Part shown: positions 20,421 to 30,588 of the stretch, piece by piece
How the letters are laid out: the number at the start of each line of letters is the position of its first letter
How positions within the stretch are numbered: the stretch's first letter is position 1
Assembly (NCBI GenBank): GCA_945910005.1
Contig: OX246741.1
Span: 49,817,298-49,881,297 of the forward strand
Length of the DNA: 64,000 nt
DNA from: Isoperla grammatica
Lineage: Eukaryota; Arthropoda; Insecta; Plecoptera; Perlodidae
Direction: 5' to 3'
Made by a program: the position numbers and the translations under genes
Notes under the pieces: generated by a model
What the model was told of the DNA's origin: nothing
The model's database searches: none
The model's input: only the letters and a program-made list of their open reading frames with translations

Positions 20421-23400
20421 ACGAGCCCGTATGTCTCCACCTTTGGATACGAGAAAAGTTATGGCTTGTTCGATGTTCTCAGCCATCTTGGCAGCGAGGT
20501 GTAAGGCAGAATCACCATAAGAGTTGCGTGCGTTGATGGATCTAGCAACCGTATCTGTAACACGCTCAAGAGTTAAAACCCCGGCTTGACGAGAAGTTGA
20601 TACCTCGTGCGATGTTGGAGTTTGCGAGTTGGAATTGAGTGCTTCCATATTTTCGATGAGACGTTTACCGACATTAACCCATCCGAGTCGATATGCATGG
20701 TGTAACAAGGTACACCATGTACTTTTTTTATTATATGTTATGACTAAACGAAACCGCATTCTCATTTCAACTTTATTTTTGTTGATATCTATGTTGTTAC
20801 GATCTATTTCCAGCTGCTCGTATAATTCTGTGAACGTTTGCCAAGACTCACTGTGGGTAGCGTACTCCAGTGCACTCAAGCCCAATACTTTGTCATCCTG
20901 GTAAAATGTCGTCCCGTGCTCCAATAGTACCTGCACCATACAAGGAATGTTCGTGCGTGTCCTAGCGTTGCCGACAGCCGCTGCCAGATGCAATGCGGTC
21001 CGACCGCCCAGGTCTGTGACGTTGACGTCTTCTTTCTCTGCAGACAACAATAACGTCACCGTCTGTAGATCCTGGTTGACCACAGCCGTGAGCAGATCGG
21101 AATTCTTTGCAAGCATCACGTCCAAAAATCGACGAATCAATTTGAATTCATCACTAAACAAGTTTCTTCGAAGGAAATCTTGGTTTTCTGCGTAATTTTG
21201 AGATATCCATTGTGCTGCGAAATATTCCGCGAATGCTCTGTGTAAGAAGATTGGTTTACTATTTAAAATGTTTGTAATAATACCGCCCTTGTACGCACAA
21301 TTGCTAATGTCGTCCAATATCTTCTCTCGATGCGCTTTGATTTTAAGACTGTTGTGTAACTCGTCAACGTTGAACAGAAGCATGGTGGAAGCCAGCATAT
21401 GGCATTTGAAAAAGTTTTTGAAAGCATTATTTTCTTCAACGGTTATATTATGTAGTTTGCTCAAACCTATTTTATGTACATAATTTTTAAATTTCTTTGA
21501 CACAACCAGTTTAAACATTGTGATAATATTGAGTTTGTCTGGTATATCACCTGTTGTTTTTTGTTCTTTGAAGTAATCCGAGTAGATCTCCGCTACCATC
21601 ATTGTCAAAAGTGGAGTTCCCATGAAATCTCTGCCAATCTCATCTAAAGAACGCGCTATTAAATTTATCAGTTTGTTTACAAGTTCTTCCGGTTGATAGT
21701 TTGTTGTTGAGGTTAATATATCTTTTGTCAGATAATTCCTAAAGAATATTCTTTGATCTTCTTCACTGAATTTTCTTATAGTAAAAGTGAGCGTTTGCAA
21801 GTGTGTTTCCAGGCGGTGTTTAAGTGCGTTCCGTGATGTTATGTAAATTTTGCATGTTGTAGTTTTTAGCAAGCTAGTGATCAAGGACTTGCCTTTTTCT
21901 GTGTAATCCGGCGCTATCTCGTCCATCCCGTCGAGAAGCACAACGCACTTCCCCTTCCCCATCATTAATCGAAACAAACAACCCTCCATTTCAGTCTCGC
22001 TGATGTTAGCAGCCAAAGACAAAAACTTGACAGCATCATCATCATCACTAAACTTGACCAGCTTGTCGATGTGATCCTTCAGGTCGACTCGGATGACCCA
22101 GAGTGAAGGATGGGCCTTTTTGGTCTCCCAGGCGAGGTGAGTGACGAATGTACTCTTCCCCATTCCGGCCTCGGCACAGATGATAATCACTCTACCATCC
22201 AGGTCAAGTGCGGAGCCGGGGTTGTACGGAGTCGGATTGTCTTGTATTATGAATTTGTTGATACTTTCGACGCTGCCTTTAGTGCTCAACCACTCGAGAT
22301 TTCCATCGTAACACATCCTCAGCTCATGCCAGTTCCTTTCATGTTTAACCGCATTCCTGATATCCTCGTTGGTACAATCCGATCCTACTACAAAGTGGCG
22401 ACAAGGAGAGTCCCTACTGAAGTCTTTAACATTATCGACTTTTGCTTCTGCTGGAACTAGTTTCTGCAATTCCTGCTCAGTTATGTTACGTACGAAGTAC
22501 TTATCTGAGTTCGTTTCTTTAAGAATGTCTTTGTTTAACCGCGTTTGCCTCTCCAGAGTTCGAGGAATGTAGTAAGAAATTGGCTCTTCGAGTAGAGGTC
22601 CAAGCGACACTGGTCCTGTGGAGAAGCATTTCTGAACTAAATCGTCATTGAAAACATCAGAAACTAATTCAGTACCCTTCTCCAGCAGGTCCATCATTTG
22701 AACTAATTTATCTTGGAATAAAACGTCCGTGTTCTCCAACCGTTCTTGACATTCGGTGTCCAGGTGTGATATCGTTATCGTGTCTGGAATCTCCCAACAC
22801 ATTGATTTAGGCAAACATTTCTTTAGATTTACTGTGAATGCATCATCTGTAGCAGACACAATGATGATTTTTTGTTTACTGTCGTTCTCTAATTGTTGAC
22901 TTAAAGTCGTGCACATTGCTTGATGCTCATCACTGGAGTTACTGACGATCACCAGCCTCTTGTTATTATATTTTCTCCACGCCAAAAACCGTTCATTGGA
23001 TACTGTCAATAAAGAATCCAAATCAAGTACTATTGTGTAATGGTCATTGACTTTTTGAAACGACTGCACGAGTTTTGTGCAACATAGACTTATGCACGAT
23101 GGCGAGGGACTAACATGCACAAGGCCGTACTTATCAATGTTTTTTTTATCGAAAAGATGATCATTCTGAAATGATATGTGGTTTAAAAAGAATCGATCTA
23201 GACTTTGCTTTTCGAGTGAGGTCATTTGGAATTCATTCATCATTTGCTCCAATAGGTCGCTGCCGTTACTTAAACTCTGTTTACTCTTACGCCACCATTG
23301 TCTTATTGAGTCTATGTAACTCTGATATAATTGGTCAATATCTCGGGTAAACATGGGATTATAGATCAACAGTTCATCTTTGATAAGTTGTTTCATTTTC

Positions 23401-24143
23401 TCCAAGGAGGGTTGCCCAGTAAACAATATGCAGGCATCCATAAATTCTTCGACCTCCTTAACGTTTTCGTGGTCACTCTTAAGATGTTCAAAGATATCTG
23501 CGTCGCAATTTTCTTTGTAATTGAAACTAAATATTAACCCTTTTTGTAGGTTTGACTCGAACAAGGTGTCTATTTTACTACTGTCAACAGGTTTCTTTCG
23601 CTCCTTATCTCTTTTGCACAAATCAGGGTGCGTTTTGGCGTTTGTGTACAAACAAAATGTACTGTCTTGTATTGTACAGCCTTTAAATAAGGATTCACTG
23701 GAAGCGGTTTTTATTAGCTCCTTTATTTCAACGTACGATTTTAAGTATTTTCTAAGTGAGAAGTCACCTTTACCTTTTAGATGATCAATACCAAGCGTGG
23801 CAGACTCCTTGTGCTTTAACTGTATAAAGCACGTCTGCCACTCCTGGGGATTGTCCTCGGTCTTATACTTAACAAACACGTCGTCCCAGGCCCCAACCTT
23901 GTCCACGTTTGACGCCAGGTGGAACTCGGTGACGATCTTGCTGTTCTTGAGACCCAAGAATAGTAAAGCGAGCAATCTTATTTCAAACTGTGTGCCTGAT
24001 TCTGTTGCGCGACCCTGCCTCTTAACGTAGGTGATCGGGGTAGAGGCGGCGACGCTAGAAAATAAGACCATAAATATTACATAGGCAATTTTACGCCCAG
24101 CTAAGTGGGCGCTGACATCTTTGACGTCCGCCATTATAACCAT
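17322..24143 (-). CDS. STAND/NLR-like protein: nuclease-like, NACHT, ankyrin array
   Basis: Single open frame of 2273 codons with no visible intron. Residues 19-34 are hydrophobic. Residues about 47-112 resemble a PD-(D/E)xK nuclease fold: E54 in a helix, D87/D88 in GAWDDVFVKY, and Q108-x-K110 in FIQLKHK. Residues 120-640 are unrecognised. A NACHT NTPase follows: Walker A AEAGMGKST with K663, Walker B VVLLDGMDE with D738 and D741/E742, sensor ITSR ending at R771, and a helical region ending FLHRAFAEYFAAQW. Ankyrin repeats start near 1040 and become a regular array of 14 double-ankyrin units of 74 residues from about 1230 to the end. Known NACHT-ankyrin STAND proteins oligomerise on ligand sensing; a nuclease effector is inferred here. 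ATG1 and ATG4 both have favourable contexts (A at -3, G at +4). The final unit is truncated by a frameshift. Cytosolic location is likely unless residues 19-34 act as a signal or anchor. Confidence 0.92.
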   Translation of the reverse strand: MVIMADVKDVSAHLAGRKIAYVIFMVLFSSVAASTPITYVKRQGRATESGTQFEIRLLALLFLGLKNSKIVTEFHLASNVDKVGAWDDVFVKYKTEDNPQEWQTCFIQLKHKESATLGIDHLKGKGDFSLRKYLKSYVEIKELIKTASSESLFKGCTIQDSTFCLYTNAKTHPDLCKRDKERKKPVDSSKIDTLFESNLQKGLIFSFNYKENCDADIFEHLKSDHENVKEVEEFMDACILFTGQPSLEKMKQLIKDELLIYNPMFTRDIDQLYQSYIDSIRQWWRKSKQSLSNGSDLLEQMMNEFQMTSLEKQSLDRFFLNHISFQNDHLFDKKNIDKYGLVHVSPSPSCISLCCTKLVQSFQKVNDHYTIVLDLDSLLTVSNERFLAWRKYNNKRLVIVSNSSDEHQAMCTTLSQQLENDSKQKIIIVSATDDAFTVNLKKCLPKSMCWEIPDTITISHLDTECQERLENTDVLFQDKLVQMMDLLEKGTELVSDVFNDDLVQKCFSTGPVSLGPLLEEPISYYIPRTLERQTRLNKDILKETNSDKYFVRNITEQELQKLVPAEAKVDNVKDFSRDSPCRHFVVGSDCTNEDIRNAVKHERNWHELRMCYDGNLEWLSTKGSVESINKFIIQDNPTPYNPGSALDLDGRVIIICAEAGMGKSTFVTHLAWETKKAHPSLWVIRVDLKDHIDKLVKFSDDDDAVKFLSLAANISETEMEGCLFRLMMGKGKCVVLLDGMDEIAPDYTEKGKSLITSLLKTTTCKIYITSRNALKHRLETHLQTLTFTIRKFSEEDQRIFFRNYLTKDILTSTTNYQPEELVNKLINLIARSLDEIGRDFMGTPLLTMMVAEIYSDYFKEQKTTGDIPDKLNIITMFKLVVSKKFKNYVHKIGLSKLHNITVEENNAFKNFFKCHMLASTMLLFNVDELHNSLKIKAHREKILDDISNCAYKGGIITNILNSKPIFLHRAFAEYFAAQWISQNYAENQDFLRRNLFSDEFKLIRRFLDVMLAKNSDLLTAVVNQDLQTVTLLLSAEKEDVNVTDLGGRTALHLAAAVGNARTRTNIPCMVQVLLEHGTTFYQDDKVLGLSALEYATHSESWQTFTELYEQLEIDRNNIDINKNKVEMRMRFRLVITYNKKSTWCTLLHHAYRLGWVNVGKRLIENMEALNSNSQTPTSHEVSTSRQAGVLTLERVTDTVARSINARNSYGDSALHLAAKMAENIEQAITFLVSKGGDIRARNNNNQTPLHVLCANRYATVDAVKALIVRLEGKPLSDYINTQDFLGWSALHTACMHGNTEVMKLLISKGGEIQARTKNDKTPLHILCDSAHASVDAVKALIVKLEGKPLSDYINTQDTDGWSPLHYACKYINYEIMELLISKGGEIQARTKNDQTPLHTLCNSQHASVEAVKALIVRLEGKPLSDYINIQDSDGWSALHYACKYINYEIMELLISKGGEIQARRKNDQTPLHTLCESEHASVDAVKALIVRLESKPLSDYINTQDFNGWSALHTACMHGNTEVMKLLISKGGDIQARTKYEHTPLHKLCNTHHASVDAVRALTVKLEGKPLSDYINTQESDGRSALHIACMFGNTEVMKLLISKGGDIQARTKNDETLLHTLCDSKHASVDAVKALIVRLEGKPLSDYINTQDSDGWSALHNTCYNGNTEIMKLLISKGGDIQARTQNDETPLHTLCNSPYHSASVDAVKALIVRLEGKPLSVYINTQDSDGWSAIHYAYKHGNTEVMELLISKGEHIQVSRYDGKTPLHVLCESEYASANAVKALIVKLESKPLSDYINTQDTDGWSALHYACKHINYEIMELLISKGGDIQARTKYEHTPLHKLCNTHHASVDAVRALIVRLEGKPLSDYINTEDRHGWSALHYACKHGNTEIMKLLISKGGDIQARTCFFKTTLHILCNYRYASVNAVTSLIVKLEDEALSDYINTKNLNGWLALHIACMHGNTEVIKLLISKGGDIQARTKNDQTPLHILCHSEHDSVDAVKALIVSLEGKPLFDYINTQDCHGYSALHSACKNINYEIMELLISKGGYIQTRNTNDQTPLHTLCNSQRASLNAVRSLIVRLEGKPLSVYINTKDSSGWSAFYYACKYINCEIMELLISKGGDIQARTKNDQTLLHTLCNSQRASVNAVRSLIVRLEGKPLSDYINTKDFSGWSALHYACKYINYEIMELLISKGGEIQARTKNDQTPLHTLCNSEHASVDAVRSLIVRLEGKPLSDYINTEDSKGWSALNYACKYGNTEIMELLNSHI

Positions 24144-24620
24144 TCTACTTTCTCAATGCACAGCCTTTTCGACGAGTCAATTCGCGATGGAATCTCAGTT
24201 TGCTGTTTGTTCAAGAATGGTTGCAATGGCGGTCGGAAGTTAAAAGATGGCGAAAATATAATGCCTTATATTGAGATTATATCTTAGATCAGATGAAAAG
24301 CTAAGCAGTATTAAAAAAAATTGTGTGTTAGTATTTGGCTGTTTTCCAAAAAACCTCGTATGACAACATTTGGAAATTTTAATCCCCGTTTTGGTTTTCA
24401 TATAATAACTGTATCATAAATTTAATTAAGTATTGGCAAAGATATTTATTTTTGATGTTGTTATCCTTCCACTAGAAAATGTCATGTTTTCTTATGAAGA
24501 TGTGTGCATATAATAGGACATAAAATATTACTTAAAAAGAAGTGTACATCAGGAGATTTTAAATCTGTGTGAGATCGTGAAAGAAGCGACACGAGCAACA
24601 ACAATCTGTTCTCATCCCTG
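24144..24620 (-). promoter_or_regulatory. 5' flank of NACHT-ankyrin gene, possible promoter
   Basis: Read on the minus strand, TATA-like words (GATATAATC, CAATATAAGG) lie near 24255-24285, about 110-140 bases before the ATG. They are followed by a short GC-richer leader that would be the 5' untranslated region. There is no other gene between this and the minisatellite. Assignment rests only on position and composition. Confidence 0.25.
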
Positions 24621-25566
24621 TGTTGTGGCCGCCATGTTTGATGCCGGGAGAGGCGAACCACAAAAACCTCTACTCGCCGCTTTGTTTTCTCCGCCATGTT
24701 TAATGTTCTTTGTTTTGTGGCCGCCATGTTTCATGATCTTTGTTTTGTGGCCGCCATGTTTAATGATCGTTGTTAAGTTGCCGCCATGTTTAATGATCTT
24801 TGTTTTTTGGCCGCCATTTTTAATGATCTTTGTTTTTTGGCCGCCATGTTGAATGATTTTTGTTTTGTTTGCCGCCATGTTAAATGATCGTTGTTTTGTG
24901 ACCGCCATGGTTAATGATCGTTGTTTTGTGGCCGCCATGTTAAGTGACCTTTGTTTTGTGACCGCCATGTATAATGATCGTTGTTTTGTCGCTTTCATGT
25001 TTTATGCCGGGAGAGGCGAACAACAACAACCACTACTCACCCATGTGTTGTGGCCGCCATGTTTAATGATCGTTATTTTGTGACCGCCATGTTTAATGAT
25101 CTTTGTTTTGTTTGCCGCCATGTTAAATGATCGTTGTTTTGTGACCGCCATGCTTAATGATCGTTGTTTTGTGACCGCCATGCTTAATGATCGTTGTTTT
25201 GTCGCCGCCATGCTTAATGATCGTTGTTTTGTGACCGCCATGTATAATGATCGTTGTTTTGTGACCACCATGTATAATGATCGTTGTTTTGTGACCGCCA
25301 TGTTTAATGATCGTTGTTTTGTGACCGCCATGCTCAATGATCGTTGTTTTGTGACCGCCATGTATAATGATCGTTGTTTTGTCGCCGCCATGTTTGATGC
25401 CAAGAGGGGTTAACAACAACATCCACTACTCACCCATGTGCTGTGTCCGCCATGTTCAATGACCCATGTGTTGTGTCCGCCATGTTTAATGACCCATGTT
25501 TTGTGTCCGCCATGTTTAATGACCCATGTTTTGTGGCCGCCATGTTTTATGCCGGGAGGGGCGAAC
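24621..25566. repeat. 30-bp minisatellite with GCCGCCATG cores
   Basis: About 28 units of 30 bp of the form GTGACCGCCATGTTTAATGA followed by TCGTTGTTTT. Three to four interruptions read TGCCGGGAGAGGCGAAC and act as spacers at about 24640, 25003 and 25550. Nearly every unit retains CCGCCATG, which overlaps the binding core of YY1/Pleiohomeotic-type zinc fingers (GCCAT). The array starts about 480 bp upstream of the NACHT-ankyrin start codon. Open frames on both strands (MAVTKQRSL, MLNDRCFVTA) are periodic artefacts. Confidence 0.95.
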
Positions 25567-27104
25567 AACCACTCTCGCCTCTCGATCTTCCGTCCATCCC
25601 TGCGGCTGCTGTCTGTAACCAGGGTGCATTGTGGTTAGTCTCTGCTTCTCACCATTGCTCTAATATTTTAGTAAAGCACATGCACAGCTGGGAATGGTTT
25701 AGATAACGTACCATACCTCAGATGTAAAACTTATATACCCACTTTGTTTTACATTGTTTTAGTCCAGCCCACTTTTTCCAATAATTGGGTTTGCCATATA
25801 ATTGGTAATTTCACGTTTAACAATTGGAATTTTTATGTCGGGTAAGTTTCTTTCTTAATTTTCATAGCTATTTGTATAAATACACATTTCAAAAAGCATT
25901 TTTCGAAGAACGTCTCTTATATTCACTGATAATATAGATAGGAGGCAGGCATAATAATAATAAATGTAGGTATGATAAACAATTGGCTATCAAGGTAATA
26001 TATGTAGGTATGATAAACAATTGGCTATCAAGGTTCTGACTTTTGCTATGACTAGCAGTGTTAAGCAGGCCAAAGTTACATTAATTTTAGAAAAACACAT
26101 TAAACAATATATCCAAGAAAATGTAACATCATTTTTAAAGTTTTCGACGAGTGTATCACTCAGCACTTGACTGGAACGCTGATAATTAGGTAAACAAACA
26201 AAATTAAAATGTCCTCTCTGAAAATTGAAACTAAAATTGTATTTTTGTAGATTACTGACTATTCGCGATCGCAAAACTTCGATACGCCCCTAGCGCTAGC
26301 GGACAACCTTGTCCCTGAGCTAACGGGTCTAGCGCTCTGTCTGCGGATTATCGCACAAACCACACGGTACTAATTTCGATCTAGCTGTTATACTATACAT
26401 TTTGAAGAAAAAACTTAAAGAAGACTGTATTTAGTTTACATGCCAATAGTCATCATAAAGGTTATTTCAAAATCATAGACCCAGTATTTCTCTGGTTATA
26501 ACAATTCACGCAAAGAATCGTAAAATGAGCCAAATTCTGATTGTTCACTCAACTTTAAAGTCGATCGATGATAACTGCACATGTAATATAAATCATTCAA
26601 ATTGTATGTACTGCAAGTTGAGATTAAGCTTGTGAATATTGTAGAAAAAAAATATGCACCTACCGCTATTAGTTTTTTATTTATTGAGTGTTGAAATGCG
26701 TTGGAATTCCCTATGTTATACATTGTAACTGAACAAAAACCTACACTTTCAATCGTATAACTTTGCGTAGCACCTTCAAAAAGTAATATATTGTAACAAA
26801 TTTTCGTCCTAAATGTAGATAACTTCATGACTAACATGAATACGTTTGAAAAAGATGGTAGAACGCGATCCGTTTTCGAGATATTTGCGCTGGTGTGTCA
26901 ATTTTACATCAAATCTACTCAAATTAGAAACTATAAATATACTATATTAATAAAAAAAAATATATAATTTCAAGACGTTCAGTATTAAATGCTTCTCACA
27001 TGTAATAATTCTTGAAATTCATAATTTAGAATAAAAAAAAGTATTTTTTCATGTCTATTTAATTTGAATAGTTAAGTTGTTGTATTGAATGGGTAGTTCA
27101 CTTC
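25567..27104. other. AT-rich stretch with no supportable gene
   Basis: Contains a two-copy tandem duplication at 25965-26040 (38-bp period, GTAGGTATGATAAACAATTG). A minus-strand frame at 26496-26837 encodes 113 residues with a weakly hydrophobic middle but no recognisable domain. Confidence 0.5.
25965..26034. repeat. Two-copy tandem duplication, 38-bp period
   Basis: TGTAGGTATGATAAACAATT and GGCTATCAAGG occur twice, starting at 25965 and 26003, without mismatches over the shared part. Confidence 0.85.
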
Positions 27105-27460
27105 ATCGATCGACTTTAATCGCCGAAAAACTAATAATCGGATTTTGATGAGGTTTCCTAAACAATATGAACCAACAATGTGAGATAATAAATAAAAATA
27201 CTTTCTAGATAGGAAATTCCCCGAATGAAAATTCATAGCATGCACTAACTCGCAGGGTGCGTAGTTTCACGGCCCCAACCATTGCTTTTGAGGTCCAACT
27301 GAACCCGGCATATTAGTGCATGCTATGAATTTTCGTTTGAGCAGTTTCTATCCAGAAAGTTTGTTTGTTTATTATTTCACGTTATTGATACATATTCTAA
27401 ATGAACTCTCGTCCAAATCCAATCATTGGTTTTTCGACAGTTGAAGTTTGGAAATCAATA
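27105..27460. mobile_element. Foldback MITE with about 130-bp arms
   Basis: The left arm (about 27122-27253) and right arm (about 27311-27441) are imperfect reverse complements. CGAAAAACTAATAATCGGAT pairs with TCCAATCATTGGTTTTTCG, and the inner ATTCATAGCATGCACTAA is perfectly mirrored. The spacer is about 57 bp and GC-richer. Weaker complementarity extends outward to about 27105 and 27460. There is no coding capacity, and the target duplication is not resolved. Confidence 0.8.
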
Positions 27461-27578
27461 AGAAATATGCTTATTTTCCTAAGCTTTGCGCGAATTGTTA
27501 TTCCAAGGTAACAACTGGGTTTATAATTTAGAAATAACATTTATGATGACTATTGCCATATGAACTAAATACGCTTTC

Positions 27579-27862
27579 TTATAAGTGTTCCTTCAGAATG
27601 AATAGTTTAACAGCTAGAACGAGATTGGTGATGAACGTTCCAGCGATACCGCCAATGTCACGCTGAGAAGTTAACCTGGCACGGCCGCCACATTGAAAAG
27701 TGATGTCACTCTCAAACGTCCTTGAGAGTGCGAATAAAGTTATAGACAATGCTACGACCAGTATTACCAAGCAAGAAGCAATTGCTGATAACATCATGAT
27801 ATGACTGTCCAATGATTGTAACCAGATTTTGAACAATGGATCGTGGTGATAATCATGGTTTC
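27579..27862 (-). CDS. Possible terminal exon of a membrane protein
   Basis: A minus-strand open frame runs from a plausible splice acceptor (TCTCCGGTCTTTTAG just before 27862) to a stop at 27579. It encodes about 94 residues and has no ATG near the beginning. A strong hydrophobic segment (LSAIASCLVILVVALSITLF) and a weaker one near the end (TFITNLVLAVKLFIL) would give one or two membrane spans. I recognise no family, and no matching upstream exon was found. It could be chance; RNA evidence would decide. Confidence 0.2.
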
Positions 27863-28304
27863 CTAAAAGACCGGAGAAGTCGGGTAGATACTAGATATCA
27901 TATACTTATCACTTATATTAAACATAATACATCGTCTTAGTGCGCAGCCACCACCTCACGTATTAATGCACCTTTCTTTTTGACGTACGTTTATTCCCAG
28001 AAGGAGTGAAACATCTATATTAGTCTGTCAATGCAATGCAATGTCTTCTTGTATAATAAATATTATTGTTTTGATGATCCTTATTTAAGATACTTCTTAA
28101 GTCACGCCAACATCGCAACATCAGCTACAATTACACACTAGTTGCTTGGTCTTAGTAATGGCTTTCCCGATGGGGCTCCATCGTGATAATTATCCTAACA
28201 AAATATCTCTAGTAAAATAACACATATTATGATTATTAATTTTCAGTATAATTTTAGAACGGGATGAACATTTAGTACAAAATAGGTAACCGATATTTAG
28301 CCGC
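27863..28304. other. Unassigned AT-rich sequence
   Basis: No feature can be supported here. Confidence 0.4.
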
Positions 28305-28530
28305 CATCTTTTGTCTTAATAACTCGAGAAACGTATTAACTTGTAAACCGATTTTTCCACGAAACTAATGGCGTTCAATTTACATCAAGGCTTCTGGATG
28401 GTTCAAATTTCAATCTGATCGGACTCTCCATTCGACCGCTATCGTGAGACAGAAAAAAAAATTATAAAAAAAAGAACTAGTGCCATAAAATTAGAATGGA
28501 GACGCTCGCATTGCTCGCTTGATAAGTTAA
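28305..28530 (+). mobile_element. Dispersed family R1, copy
   Basis: Contains GCCGCCATCTTTTG, GAAACTAATGGCGTTCAATT, TCAATCTGATCGGACTCTCC, ACCGCTATCGTGAGACAG and GCTCGCTTGATAAGTTAA in the same order as the copies at 9725-9950 and (minus) 41040-41465. Its intact middle shows the uninterrupted form of the site that carries a MITE at 41178-41426. Confidence 0.75.
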
Positions 28531-30102
28531 ATAAAATATGGCGTCGTAAGTGCTATAACATAGTAAACAACATACCGAGGGGCACAAAAGGCTGTCACTC
28601 TATGGTTGTCCTTGAAGCTCTTGTGTCGTCACGAGAGGTTGTGGAACTCGCATCCGAATCGGCCACACATATATTATTCAAAACTGACCCCAGCCAGTGT
28701 TTAGACTTGAATGTAATGTGATGTTGATTTTAAACACGTTAGTTAAGACTCTTCAAGATATAAAGCCTAACGAGTACAATACGAGCTAACATTCAGATTC
28801 CGAGAAATCTAAATAGATCAATTAAAGAAGCAATCGATAACATTTTAAAGTTCTCTCATGCAGTTAAACTGGTAACCAGGATTTAAATAACAAGATATTC
28901 TCCTAACTAAGATAAGACCTGATAGCCTTGATGTTTTGTGCCTCTAAAGACCAATCAATCAATGTGAAGGATTTTAAAGCAAATTCTAACGTCAGAAACC
29001 GGAAGTTTTTATTATAGGTCGAAATACAGAGGTAAGTGGCAAGGTTCCATGAATCAATAATTACTCTTTGTTTATTCTTGTTCAAGTTTTGATGCGTTTT
29101 GGCCAATGCTTCAGCTCATACTGTGTTCCTTTGAACATCTACTGGAAGAGTGTTTATTTAATTGGTGTGAATAAAACTCATTTCGAATATAAGTAACAGC
29201 TATTGACACTAGTATTTAGACTTATAGGTGGGTGAAAGGGAGGAATTAATTTCCAGGGTCTCTAAAGGAGAATAGTACCGTTTTATACTGTGCTTAACTA
29301 CAAAACCTACATTTCATATCTGTAATAAAACCATTGACTAGTCACTTATGAGAAGTAAATCTTATGCTGAGTTGAGTGTTTGCTGGATTCTGGCATCCTG
29401 CTTCACTCCGTCTGAATTGCTTCCCAACTATTAACTCACCATCCGCCAATGCCCGCGTCGTCTTAACGGTCTATCCTCGGCGAGAACAGAGGTAAGAAGA
29501 CTCTTGAAAACAGTCAGCCAGAATCACTAGACGTTCTTCTACGATAAGAAAGATAGATTATTGGCAAATTGTTATCTATAATAAAATTAAAGTGGGTTAT
29601 CTCTATTGCAACATGAAGCAATGAACAAGTGCCAAACCAGTAGATAGCTAAACTTGACTTCTTGGTATAGCAGAGTGGATTGCTTTTAAATCTTTAAAAT
29701 GCTGACGGTTCGAGTAGGTTACATTACTATGTATGAGATGCACAGTCAACGGTCAAGTAAAGTATTGGGTTAGTTTTATTTCATGTTATTTTCAATAAAA
29801 AGAACAAACTCCATAGCAACCACACCCAAATCCACAATCCACAAATCCACACAGGCGAAAAAAAAATTATTGCTGATTTTACGATTTAAAAATAATTAAA
29901 AATACTTTTAAGTATAATATAAAAGAGAAATTATCGAAATTGTTGTGTATATTTTAGCTTACAACCTAAAAAATTTACGATCTATTAAATGAATTCGTGA
30001 GATCATACAACTCATAAATAAACGTCAAATGTGTCGTGTGAAGCCAACTGCAGCATTCAAGTTTAGCAACCATTACATTACATAAGACGTAACAATTGAT
30101 AG
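28531..30102. other. AT-rich stretch with no supportable gene
   Basis: No gene is visible. At 29752-29840 a segment with TCAAGTAAAGTATTGGG and GAACAAACTCCATAGCAACC resembles the MITE at 60445-60559 and may be a decayed relative. Confidence 0.5.
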
Positions 30103-30400
30103 TGTTATCGATATAATTTAACTAATCGATTAATCGAACGGTCAACGTCGAGATCTGGAGTGTCGAGCAGGCAGTGGAAGAATAGCAGTACAGTAGTGAC
30201 GCAAAGCCTCGCTAGCTCAGCACTCCGAAGTCTCGTCGCCGCCGTATCGACGCCGTTATTGTGTACTTAAAATCTAGTTCAATCGTTGTAAACAACGCCG
30301 TAATTACTTCATTTACTTAAATAATAAACATTATTGTTCAATCGTAACCTGCTTAGTGTTTCACCAGTCCCACAACGACCATCCGGACACATTTCCTACA
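30103..30400 (+). mobile_element. Candidate 5' LTR of Ty3/gypsy element
   Basis: Begins TGTTATCGAT and ends TTTCCTACA, so it has TG...CA ends. It contains an AATAAA near 30323 and a GC-richer central segment. It is followed directly by TCAGAAGTGGTG, where a primer-binding site would sit. The downstream copy is missing from the window, so the limits are inferred only from these signals. Confidence 0.4.
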
Positions 30401-30516
30401 TCAGAAGTGGTGATTTTTCCCAACGCATTAACTTTTCAACGATATTATTTATCAAGATTAAAGTGAACAGTGAAAAACGTAAGTGAACACAAACATTTTT
30501 GCTGAACATGTGGTAG

Positions 30517-30585
30517 ACACCGAACATTAGCGTGGTTAAGAAGTGAGGTTAAGACCGAACATTAGCGTGGTTAAGAAGTGAGGTT
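30517..30585 (+). repeat. Two-copy 34-bp duplication in leader
   Basis: ACCGAACATTAGCGTGGTTA followed by AGAAGTGAGGTTA occurs twice in tandem just before the gag start codon. It lies in the untranslated leader of the retroelement. Confidence 0.85.
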
Positions 30586-30588
30586 AGA

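Noticed and set aside
17322..24143. Bacterial (endosymbiont) contamination because of the many ankyrin repeats
   Set aside because: Flanks are eukaryotic repeats, there is no ribosome binding site or operon, and a poly(A) signal candidate follows. Ancient transfer of single domains cannot be excluded.
24612..25706. Open frames on both strands over the 30-bp minisatellite (MAVTKQRSL, MLNDRCFVTA)
   Set aside because: The 30-bp period keeps several frames open at once on both strands; no domain or conserved start is present.
26496..26837. 113-codon minus-strand frame as a receptor exon
   Set aside because: Hydrophobicity is weak, no family motif is seen and no neighbouring exons were found.
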